Source of the DNA: CAYMLL01 sp964390645
GTDB lineage: Bacteria; Planctomycetota; UBA8108
NCBI GenBank assembly: GCA_964390645.1
Contig: CAYMLL010000420.1
Span: 1 to 5,491, forward strand
Reading direction: 5' to 3'
Length of the DNA stretch: 5,491 nt
This document shows positions 1-5,491 of the stretch, piece after piece; position 1 is the first letter of the stretch; the number at the start of each line of letters is the position of its first letter. Made by a program: the position numbers and the translations under genes. The notes beneath the pieces were generated by a model. That model had not been told where the DNA came from and did no database searches. It worked only from the letters and a program-made list of their open reading frames with translations.

Positions 1-15
1 AACGGTCCGCACACC

Positions 16-21
16 AAGGAG
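16..21 (+). promoter_or_regulatory. Ribosome binding site of the aldolase gene
   Basis: AAGGAG stands 9 bases before the GTG at 31. It decides the start, because the reading frame has no stop between the left edge and this codon, and no other start codon lies in frame in bases 1-30. Confidence 0.6.
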
Positions 22-30
22 CCTCGTGCC

Positions 31-792
31 GTGAAGTGGATACGCAGGACCGTATTGGACCGCGAGATCGTCTCCGGGACCTTCCTGAATCTGGGGTCGA
101 GTGTGACCGCCGAGCTCGCCGGTAACGCGGGCTTCGACTGGCTGCTCATCGACATCGAGCATGGAGCCGGCGATCGGCAGGAGCTTCTCCGGCAGCTGCA
201 GGCGCTCGAGTCGACTCCCTCAGCTCCCATCGTTCGACTGGGGGGCAGCGATCCGGTGCTGATCAAACGGGTCCTCGACCTGGGCGTCAGTGGCCTGATG
301 ATTCCCCTGGTGAACAGCGCGGAGGAGGCTCGTCACGTCGTCGACTCGATGCTTTACCCGCCGCGGGGTGTACGTGGCGTGGCCGCGTCCACACGGGCGG
401 CGCGTTTCGGCGAGAAGTTCGACGAGTACTTCACGCAGGCGAACGACGAGCTGCTCGTCGTCGTTCAGATAGAGACCGCAAGCGCGCTCGAGAACCTCGA
501 GGAGATCGCGGCCGTCGATCGAGTCGACGTGGTCTTTCTCGGTCCACTCGACCTGAGCGTCTCCCTGGGATGTCCGAAGGACTTCGATAACGTCAGGTTC
601 CGCGCTGCGGTCGAGCGTATCGTCGCCGTTGCGCGCGAATACGGAAAGGCGTCGGGTGTTCTGGCGATGAACGCAGCGTTGGCGTCTCGCTACATCGATG
701 ATGGATTCACCTTCGTCGCATGCGGATCGGACGGAGGCGCGGTCGCGGTCGGGCTGCGGGAGAACGCCGACGCGATAAACACCCGCAAGTAG
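31..792 (+). CDS. HpcH/HpaI-family class II pyruvate aldolase (2-keto-3-deoxy sugar acid aldolase-like)
   Basis: Members of this family are divalent-metal-dependent aldolases that reversibly split 4-hydroxy-2-oxo acids (for example 4-hydroxy-2-oxoheptanedioate in HpaI, 2-keto-3-deoxyglucarate in GarL, 2-keto-3-deoxyrhamnonate in RhmA) into pyruvate and an aldehyde in the cytoplasm. The 253 residues match the usual length of about 250-260. Visible family marks are GFDWLLIDIEHG with catalytic His44, Arg69 in APIVRLGG (pyruvate binding), the YPPRGVRGV segment at 109-117, and the metal ligands Glu148 in VQIETASAL and Asp174 in FLGPLDLSVSLG. All correspond to the His45/Arg70/Glu149/Asp175 set of HpaI. 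The GTG start is chosen because AAGGAG lies 9 bases upstream and because it puts the catalytic His at the family position; the frame itself is open to the left edge. The family call is secure, but the natural substrate cannot be read from the sequence. The next gene converges on it from the right. Confidence 0.93.
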   Translation: MKWIRRTVLDREIVSGTFLNLGSSVTAELAGNAGFDWLLIDIEHGAGDRQELLRQLQALESTPSAPIVRLGGSDPVLIKRVLDLGVSGLMIPLVNSAEEARHVVDSMLYPPRGVRGVAASTRAARFGEKFDEYFTQANDELLVVVQIETASALENLEEIAAVDRVDVVFLGPLDLSVSLGCPKDFDNVRFRAAVERIVAVAREYGKASGVLAMNAALASRYIDDGFTFVACGSDGGAVAVGLRENADAINTRK

Positions 793-802
793 GGGCCCCG
801 AT

Positions 803-3800
803 TCACTCCGGAGGTCGCAGGACTCCGTCCAGCGGGCACGGATCCTCGACGATCGGGCAGTCGAGATCGTCGGGCGTCGGATCGACCCCGAGATTGTAGG
901 GGCCGGGTGGAAGTGGCTCGCGTGCGTGCGAGAAGAGGAAGTGGAGCACCACGTGAACGTCCGCGAGATCAACACGTCCGTCGTCATTTGCGTCGCAAGC
1001 ATCGTCGCACGGCGAGTCCGACTGGAAGTCGCCGACCCCGAAGAGGAGATTGACGATGCGGGCCCCATCGGCAATGTCGACCTCACCGGAGAGGTCGCAG
1101 TCCCCACGGCGGAACTCCGGATCGGGGAGGCGCTCGACGACACAGACCTCGCAGTCGAAGGTGCGAGCCAGGAATGACTGGTTGTCGATCGCTACCAGGT
1201 TGACGGCGGGCACCCGTCCCGTGCCGCTGATCCTGTTCTCGAACTTGACGTCGAAGCAGTCACCGCAGCGACGGTCTTCCGGGATCCAGAAGTCCACACA
1301 CGCCACGAGCAGCGGGTCGTCGGTCGGCGGCAGCATTCGTCCGTCGAACGGAGGTGTAGCGTCCATCAGGACCGCGAGGATGAGCTCACAGCCGTCGCCG
1401 TCGTCCGGATCGTTGTCGCACTGCAGATCCACGAAGTCCGGAGGTCCGTAGAGGGTCGTGGCCGCGATATCCGGCATCCTCAGCGACTCCTCCAGGCACG
1501 AGATTCGACAGTCGAAACCGGCCGCCATGACGAGCCCTTGTACCGGGTTGACCTGCGGTACTCCTCCCGGGCCGATACGCGGGGACGTGTAGTAGAAGCA
1601 GACTTCGACCGGCTCGCCGGGGAATCCCGCCGGGGTCAGTGGAACGCCGTCGGGTCCGAGCTCGCGAGCCCCGCAGTGGAACGCTGCCCCGATGGGCTCG
1701 GAGCAGATCTCACAGCCCTTCGTCGTCGGCGTCAGCGACTTGTTCCGGACCGAGACGAGGTTGTTGACCGGCACTCGCCTGCGTCCGTTGATGTTGTCAC
1801 AGAAGTCGATCGATTTGCAGACGCCGGGAACGACTCGAGATACGAGTTGCATCTCGAGGCATGCAAGCTTCTGCGGCACCCTCGTGACGGGAAGAGTACG
1901 TCCGTCAAACGGGGGCAGAAAATCCACCAGGAGTCCGAGGATCATTTCACAGCCGTCGCCGTCGCGGGGATCGTTGTCGCAGTGGAACTCGACGAACTCG
2001 GCGCCGAGCCGCTCGGCGGCACTGTCCGGGGGAATGTGGAACGACTCCTCGTTGCATATCAGCGCGCAGTCGAAGCACAGGGCCATCGACAGCCCCTGGA
2101 TCTCGTCATCCCTCGACAGCGGATCGTCCGGAGAGCAGTACCAGAGGCAGATCTCCGTGGACGTGCCGCGTTCGATGACGATGGATGAGTCCGGCAGACC
2201 GTCAGGCCCCAGGTTCGGGCCGCCACAGATGAACTTCGGCCGCTCGGTCTGGGGGACACATATGTCGCAATCGACCACCTGGAGTGCGGCCGGTCCGGTG
2301 GGCAGCTCGAGGCGGTTGACTTCAGGGACACCGTCCGCGCCGCTGGCTCCGTCGTGGTGCTCGAGCGAGAGACAGGTGCCCGGGTTGACGTGCTCCGCGA
2401 TGCGTACTCGAACACAGCCGAGGCGTCTCGGCTCCGACGCTTCCGGCAGCGCGACTGTCCCGGGTGGAGCGTCGGGATCCGGCGTCACGCGGAGCACGAT
2501 CTCGCATGGGTCGCCGTCGCTCCCGTCATTCTCGCACGAGGCCGTGATGGAGGCTCCCTGGAGTAGTGGCGCCAGCGACGGGTCGATCTCGAACGAACCG
2601 TCGATGCACTCCGCGCGACAGTCGAGTCGTATCGCCTGGCCGAGCGACACGACAGGATCACCTGGCGACGTGTACCAGAAGCATAGCTCGACCTCACCGC
2701 CGGCAGCGCCGACGGGCGCCGCCGGGAATCCTCGACTGTCGAGCTCTCGGCCTCCGCAGAACAGCGCATGGAGACTCTCCGGAACGCAAATCTCGCAAGG
2801 CGTGGTCCGAGGGGTTACGGAGTGGTTGTCGACGGCGACGACGTTGTTGATCGGCACGCGACCGGATCCGTCGACCCCGTCACGAAAGTGGACCTCGAGA
2901 CACTCTCCTTCGCCAACGCTCCCCGCGAGAAGCAGGTCGACGCAGCCGACGAGGATCGGCCGGGTGGTTCGCGGCAGCGAGACCGGCTCGAAGGGCGGGG
3001 TCGAGTCGACGAGCACGGCGAAGACGATTTCACATCCGTCGCCGTCGTCCGGGTCGTTCTCACAGTCGAACTCGACGAAGTCCGGCTCGAGATCGTCGAG
3101 AATCGACCCCGGGGGGACCTCGAAGCTGTCCTCGACGCAGGTCAAGCGGCAATCGTAAGCCAGCGCCATCTGGAAACCCTGGATCAGATCTCCGGCCGGA
3201 TCTGGAAAGGAGTAGAAGAAGCACAGCTCGGCGGATTGGCCGAGCACCAGCTCGAGAGGCGTCGGCAGTCCGTCAGCGTCGGGTCTGCCGCCACAGAGAA
3301 AGCTCGGGCCATCCAGGTCGACCTCACGCGGCTCGCAAGTGATCAGGCCGGGGAGCAGGAAGGGCGCGATGGAGACACCGCCCGAGATTACGATATTCTC
3401 CTTCGGGGGTTCGCCGACGACGTTGTCGACGAGTCGCACCTCCGTCGTCGAGGCCTCGGAGAGATCGTTCGCGACACACGCGTACTCGAACTCGCCGGCG
3501 ACATAGTTGTTACCTGGTAGCATCGAGTTGCCTTCCAGCGGCGGCACCAGATCGAAGACGACACCGAGCGTGCCGCCGTTGGCGAACAGCTCGAAGCCGA
3601 CGAAGTCCGCGCCGAGGGACTCCGTGTCGGTCCCGTCGGTATGGATGCCCAGAAGCCGCAGGGCCGCCTGATCGTGCACCGCCGCGACGACGAAGCCCTC
3701 GAGCTCGATTGTCGTCGTCAGCATGATCGGCACCCGGGTCGAGTTGCCGGCGGTGATGGCGCGGTCCTGCACCGCGAATATGGCTGGCGCGTCCGCGTCG

Positions 3801-4612
3801 TTCTCACCGTCCTCGACGATCGGCTGGGGGTCCGGTATGTCTCCCGACGCAAGCCCGCCGCACGTGACCAGGGGGCGGCCGTGCGAGTCGGTGACGGTCA
3901 TCGATTCCTCGACTTCGAGCGTCTGGGGGTCGAGGACGTGAAGATGGCAGTCACCTGTCATACCGACGAGACGGTCCCGGGCGACGTCGTAGGCGAGGGA
4001 AATGAACACGGCGGGCGGCGATCCCGACGCGGTGGGCGTGAAGCTCTCAGCCTCGACCTGCAGCAGCTCCAGGCTGCCGACCCGAAGATAATAGGTATCG
4101 CGAAGCTCGGAGTACGCGAGCGCATCGCGCAGGCCGGGGAGCCGTCGCCGCTCGAGCACGTTGCCGTCGTCGCTGTCGATGCGAAAGAACTCACCGGACG
4201 ACCCGCCGGCCGGATCGGTGGGAGACGCGACTACGACGACCTCACCGTTCCTCGTGTCCAGAGCGGTGATGTCCACCGACGGCTTCTGGAAGTTGCGCAG
4301 CAGAGCGCCGGTGGAGGCGTCGAGCACCCAGATGCAAGACGTCCCACGACTGGTGTAGAAGAGCTCGCCGTCGAGGACTGCAATCGAGCTGTCTCCACGG
4401 GGCAGGGTGTTCGACATCGCACCCGCAGGCAGCGAGAACCCGCTCACGGCGGAGCCGGTCCGGGGGTCGAGGGTCCAGACGATTCCGTAGGACTCATCGA
4501 CCACCAGAAGTCGAGCTTCAGCGTAAGCAGACCGGTTCCCGAGCCCCACGCTCGAGGCGAGCGCTATCAGAACGCAGCCGAATTGACGGCGGCGCAGCCG
4601 AACGCGCATCAT
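803..4612 (-). CDS. Large exported multidomain protein: beta-propeller-like region, cohesin-like module, four Cys-rich repeats, dockerin-like C-terminus
   Basis: The 1269-residue product has a Sec-type signal peptide: basic MMRVRLRRRQ, hydrophobic FGCVLIALASSVGLG, likely cut after AYA at 31. The Cys at 13 lacks a lipobox. Residues 32-258 hold propeller-like blades (VWTLDPRTG, IWVLDASTG, FFRIDSDDG, HVLDPQTLE). An acidic linker (about 259-276) leads to a cohesin-like module at 277-417. Four Cys-rich repeats follow at 438-610, 617-786, 794-970 and 978-1157. A dockerin-like pair of calcium loops lies at 1171-1182 and 1207-1218, then a tail with DPTPDDLDC. There is no membrane anchor, LPXTG or PEP-CTERM signal, so it is probably secreted or surface-held through other contacts. 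No catalytic domain is evident, so the role is unknown; an adhesive or scaffolding job is inferred. ATG at 4612 is preferred over the adjacent ATG at 4609 by ribosome binding site spacing. The frame is intact throughout. Confidence 0.93.
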   Translation of the reverse strand: MMRVRLRRRQFGCVLIALASSVGLGNRSAYAEARLLVVDESYGIVWTLDPRTGSAVSGFSLPAGAMSNTLPRGDSSIAVLDGELFYTSRGTSCIWVLDASTGALLRNFQKPSVDITALDTRNGEVVVVASPTDPAGGSSGEFFRIDSDDGNVLERRRLPGLRDALAYSELRDTYYLRVGSLELLQVEAESFTPTASGSPPAVFISLAYDVARDRLVGMTGDCHLHVLDPQTLEVEESMTVTDSHGRPLVTCGGLASGDIPDPQPIVEDGENDADAPAIFAVQDRAITAGNSTRVPIMLTTTIELEGFVVAAVHDQAALRLLGIHTDGTDTESLGADFVGFELFANGGTLGVVFDLVPPLEGNSMLPGNNYVAGEFEYACVANDLSEASTTEVRLVDNVVGEPPKENIVISGGVSIAPFLLPGLITCEPREVDLDGPSFLCGGRPDADGLPTPLELVLGQSAELCFFYSFPDPAGDLIQGFQMALAYDCRLTCVEDSFEVPPGSILDDLEPDFVEFDCENDPDDGDGCEIVFAVLVDSTPPFEPVSLPRTTRPILVGCVDLLLAGSVGEGECLEVHFRDGVDGSGRVPINNVVAVDNHSVTPRTTPCEICVPESLHALFCGGRELDSRGFPAAPVGAAGGEVELCFWYTSPGDPVVSLGQAIRLDCRAECIDGSFEIDPSLAPLLQGASITASCENDGSDGDPCEIVLRVTPDPDAPPGTVALPEASEPRRLGCVRVRIAEHVNPGTCLSLEHHDGASGADGVPEVNRLELPTGPAALQVVDCDICVPQTERPKFICGGPNLGPDGLPDSSIVIERGTSTEICLWYCSPDDPLSRDDEIQGLSMALCFDCALICNEESFHIPPDSAAERLGAEFVEFHCDNDPRDGDGCEMILGLLVDFLPPFDGRTLPVTRVPQKLACLEMQLVSRVVPGVCKSIDFCDNINGRRRVPVNNLVSVRNKSLTPTTKGCEICSEPIGAAFHCGARELGPDGVPLTPAGFPGEPVEVCFYYTSPRIGPGGVPQVNPVQGLVMAAGFDCRISCLEESLRMPDIAATTLYGPPDFVDLQCDNDPDDGDGCELILAVLMDATPPFDGRMLPPTDDPLLVACVDFWIPEDRRCGDCFDVKFENRISGTGRVPAVNLVAIDNQSFLARTFDCEVCVVERLPDPEFRRGDCDLSGEVDIADGARIVNLLFGVGDFQSDSPCDDACDANDDGRVDLADVHVVLHFLFSHAREPLPPGPYNLGVDPTPDDLDCPIVEDPCPLDGVLRPPE
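857..1114 (-). other. Dockerin-type (paired calcium-loop) module
   Basis: Residues 1167-1252 contain two 12-residue calcium loops of dockerin I type. Loop 1 has Asp at 1171, 1173, 1179 and 1182, with Ser1175-Gly1176 in the middle. Loop 2 has Asp1207, Asn1209, Asp1211-Gly1212, Asp1215 and Asp1218. Each is followed by a hydrophobic helix (ARIVNLLF, VHVVLHFLF). Known dockerins bind cohesins in a calcium-dependent way; the partner here is unknown. The DPTPDDLDC tail is common after such modules in planctomycete-like proteins. Confidence 0.85.
1142..3301 (-). repeat. Four tandem Cys-rich repeats of about 170-180 residues
   Basis: Unit 1 covers 2783-3301, unit 2 covers 2255-2764, unit 3 covers 1703-2233 and unit 4 covers 1142-1681, with spacers of only 18-30 bases. 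Each unit runs F-x-C-G, a Gly-rich turn with DG[LV]P, [EV]-[IL]-C-[FL]-[WFY]-Y, a C-x3-C pair (CRLTC, CRAEC, CALIC, CRISC), an Asp-rich loop closed by two Cys (CENDPDDGDGCE in unit 1), a PPF-x-LP segment, a single C, a second C about 11-14 residues later, a VP-x-[VN]-N segment, and a C-x2-C ending (CEIC, CDIC, CEIC, CEVC). Ten Cys are shared by all four units; unit 3 has three extra and unit 4 has one extra. The repetition also shows in the DNA, for example around 1390-1420, 1950-1981 and 3034-3064. I cannot match the repeat to a named domain. Confidence 0.88.
3362..3784 (-). other. Cohesin-like beta-sandwich module
   Basis: Residues 277-417 carry the signature of cohesin-like modules found in secreted proteins of environmental bacteria: AGNSTRVPIMLTTT, then LEGFVVAAVHDQAALRL, ADFVGFELF, GGTLGVVFDLVPPL, a beta strand with VRLVDNVVGEPPKENIV, and SIAP at the end. 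Cohesins bind dockerins in cellulosomes; in non-cellulolytic bacteria the partner is usually unknown. This module has only one Cys (379), unlike the four repeats that follow. Confidence 0.65.
3839..4519 (-). other. Beta-propeller-like (WD40/PQQ-type) region
   Basis: Residues 32-258 contain four to five imperfect units in which a short beta-rich stretch ends in a [VRI]-[LI]-D-x-x-[TD]-G-like turn: TLDPRTG, VLDASTG, RIDSDDG and VLDPQTLE. This is the pattern of PQQ-like or YVTN-like blades that summarise a bound state in a closed ring. The blade count is low for a complete propeller, so it may be a partial or unusual ring. The fold is inferred from the repeat pattern only. Confidence 0.55.
4520..4612 (-). 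other. Signal peptide coding segment of the large protein
   Basis: Residues 1-31 show an Arg-rich n-region, a hydrophobic stretch of about 15 residues and an SAYA/EA-type cleavage site, as expected for signal peptidase I. The segment indicates export through Sec. The adjacent RR at 7-9 is not followed by the FLK pattern of a Tat signal. Confidence 0.8.
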
Positions 4613-4621
4613 AGCGTTTTT

Positions 4622-4628
4622 CTTCCTC
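4622..4628 (-). promoter_or_regulatory. Ribosome binding site of the large exported protein
   Basis: Read on the minus strand, GAGGAAG lies 9 bases before the ATG at 4612, which favours that start over the next ATG (4609). A second GAGGAAC lies immediately upstream (4629-4635), at a less suitable distance. Confidence 0.6.
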
Positions 4629-4721
4629 GTTCCTCATGAGCAGGCCGACTCGGCAGCCGTCCCGGCACACCGCTTCACGTCGGTCAAGTCAATCCGTAGC
4701 AGACCCATTTCGTATCCCCAA

Positions 4722-4750
4722 ATTGTAGGAGTACTTGCGGCCCGCGTAAA
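4722..4750 (-). promoter_or_regulatory. Possible sigma70-type promoter for the large exported protein
   Basis: On the minus strand, TTTACG (4745-4750) and TACAAT (4722-4727) are separated by 17 bases, matching the -35 and -10 consensus at 4 and 5 of 6 positions. A run of six A (4766-4771) lies upstream, as an UP-like element might. Transcription would begin near 4715 and give a leader of about 100 bases. The stretch is AT-richer than its surroundings. This is pattern reading only. Confidence 0.35.
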
Positions 4751-4834
4751 GTTCTTGATGGGGCATTTTTTCAGATCGCCGGCCTCTGCGGTGACCGCCA
4801 CGAGTGGTCCGATACAGTCGCCGACTCTCGGCTG

Positions 4835-5491
4835 CTACCCCGGGTACCAGACTTTCCGGGGATCGTCGATCCCGCGCTGGTAGTCCCACGCCGCGTCAAC
4901 GAGCCGCTCGAGGTCGTATTCCGGCTTCCAGCGCAGGAGGAATTTCGCCTTGGCGTTGTCCATCCAGGTCGAGAAGTACTCCGTCTCGATGTCGACCGAC
5001 GGCAGCCCGCGTGTACTCTCGAGGTGCTCGGCGACCCGGCGGTAGTTCACCGGCTCGTCCATGCAGACGTTGAACGTCTCGCCGGGCGTGTTCGGGTGGT
5101 CGATCGCCAGCAGAACGGCTTCGACGAGATCCGAGACGTGGACGAAATTGCGGTCGATCGCCTCGCCGTCGCGGTCGCAAAGCACCGGAACGGTGCCCTT
5201 CGCCGCCAGTTCAGCCGCCGACTCGGGCCCGACGAGATCACACCATCGCGGTCCGCCGAAGACGTCATCTCGGAACGACAGCGTGTACCTGAAGTCGTCC
5301 TTCTCCATGATCCACGGTGCTCGCAGGCAGCAGCCGTTGAGCTCGTACTGAACGTGATACTGCTCGAGCATCACCTCCTCGAGAACCTTCGACAGCGCGT
5401 AGCAGCCGGGGTAAGCCGAATGCGACTGCATTTCCGTGACCGGAAACGGGTGTGGATAGAAGAAGTGGCCCATTCCCGCGTCGCCTCCGAT
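4835..5491 (-). CDS. NAD-dependent epimerase/dehydratase (extended SDR family), C-terminal part, cut by the window edge
   Basis: Extended SDR enzymes of this type use NAD(P) to epimerise or dehydrate nucleotide sugars or related sugar substrates in the cytoplasm. The visible 218 residues include the catalytic YxxxK (Tyr25 and Lys29 of YALSK, counted from the ATG at 5473), the LRAPWIME strand after it, and RNFVHVSDLVEAVLLAIDHP, GETFNVCMDEP and AKAKFLLRWKPEYDLERLVD, all typical of the substrate-binding half. The N-terminal NAD-binding Rossmann part with GxxGxxG is missing because the gene continues past the right edge; the frame is open through 5491. The ATG at 5473 has a GGAGG 10 bases before it, but it is most likely internal, since a start there would remove the cofactor site. 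Exact substrate is unknown. No standard terminator follows the TAG at 4835-4837. Confidence 0.9.
   Translation of the reverse strand: MGGDAGMGHFFYPHPFPVTEMQSHSAYPGCYALSKVLEEVMLEQYHVQYELNGCCLRAPWIMEKDDFRYTLSFRDDVFGGPRWCDLVGPESAAELAAKGTVPVLCDRDGEAIDRNFVHVSDLVEAVLLAIDHPNTPGETFNVCMDEPVNYRRVAEHLESTRGLPSVDIETEYFSTWMDNAKAKFLLRWKPEYDLERLVDAAWDYQRGIDDPRKVWYPG

Larger units (their letters stand above)
4613..4834. other. Intergenic region between the two minus-strand genes
   Basis: These 222 bases hold the ribosome binding site and possible promoter of the large gene. Behind the epimerase gene they hold three short perfect inverted repeats: GCCGA/TCGGC at 4820-4832, CCAC/GTGG at 4798-4807 and GCGGT/ACCGC at 4788-4798. 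None is followed by a T-run in the minus direction, so no standard terminator is visible. I see no convincing small gene, tRNA or riboswitch here. Confidence 0.6.

Noticed and set aside
220..1143. 307-codon open frame on the minus strand crossing the convergent gene ends
   Set aside because: It is antisense to the aldolase catalytic region and out of frame with the dockerin coding part. Its translation is low-complexity Ser/Arg/Thr with no family resemblance.
1692..3158. 488-codon open frame on the plus strand opposite the large gene
   Set aside because: It is antisense to the Cys-rich repeats, Ser/Arg/Pro-rich with no recognisable motif, and repeats in step with the opposite strand. It is a shadow of a GC-rich repeated gene.
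1142..3301. Similarity of the recurring DNA segments to a CRISPR array or short direct repeats
   Set aside because: The repeats are imperfect, about 520-540 bases long, keep the codon frame and encode conserved Cys-rich modules, so they are protein-level duplications.
3641..4639. 332-codon open frame on the plus strand
   Set aside because: It lies opposite the signal peptide and propeller region, is rich in Arg, Gly and Asp without domain motifs, and lacks a convincing ribosome binding site. The minus-strand reading has clear domains.
4739..4771. GCCC ... GGGGC followed by six T on the plus strand, resembling a terminator
   Set aside because: The stem is only about four base pairs with a loop of some 17 bases, and no plus-strand gene lies upstream of it within the window beyond the aldolase, 4 kb away. 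The T-run is better read as an A-tract upstream of the minus-strand promoter.
4689..4889. 66-codon open frame on the minus strand in the intergenic region
   Set aside because: It overlaps the end of the epimerase gene out of frame, covers the possible promoter, and has no recognisable motif or strong ribosome binding site.

Overview
The window is GC-rich bacterial DNA carrying three genes and no sign of mobile DNA, RNA genes or CRISPR. The best guess for the source is a Planctomycetota-like or similar environmental bacterium. The clue is the large secreted protein in the middle, which ends in a two-loop dockerin-type calcium module (first loop GDCDLSGEVDIADG, second loop DANDDGRVDLADV) followed by a DPTPDDLDC tail. 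I know that style from large exported proteins of marine planctomycetes and related uncultured lineages. This placement rests on protein style, not on a marker gene, and is tentative.

Layout. Bases 31-792 (+) encode a complete HpcH/HpaI-family pyruvate aldolase with all expected catalytic and metal-binding residues. Bases 803-4612 (-) encode a 1269-residue exported multidomain protein that converges on the aldolase gene, with 10 bases between the two stop codons. Bases 4613-4834 are a 222-base gap holding a plausible promoter and ribosome binding site for the large gene, plus three short inverted repeats behind the next gene. Bases 4835-5491 (-) hold the C-terminal part of an NAD-dependent epimerase/dehydratase that runs off the right edge.

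The two enzymes both belong to families that act on sugars or sugar acids (aldol cleavage of 2-keto-3-deoxy acids; sugar epimerisation or dehydration). They are on opposite strands and separated by the large gene, so a shared pathway is only a guess. The large protein reads as signal peptide, beta-propeller-like region, acidic linker, one cohesin-like beta-sandwich, four tandem cysteine-rich repeats of about 170-180 residues, dockerin-like module and short tail. On reading, the four Cys-rich repeats align with the cohesin-like module, so the protein seems to contain five related modules, four of them apparently stabilised by disulfides. This is the most interesting object in the window: a surface or extracellular scaffold-like protein with both cohesin-like and dockerin-like parts and a repeat that I cannot match to a named domain.
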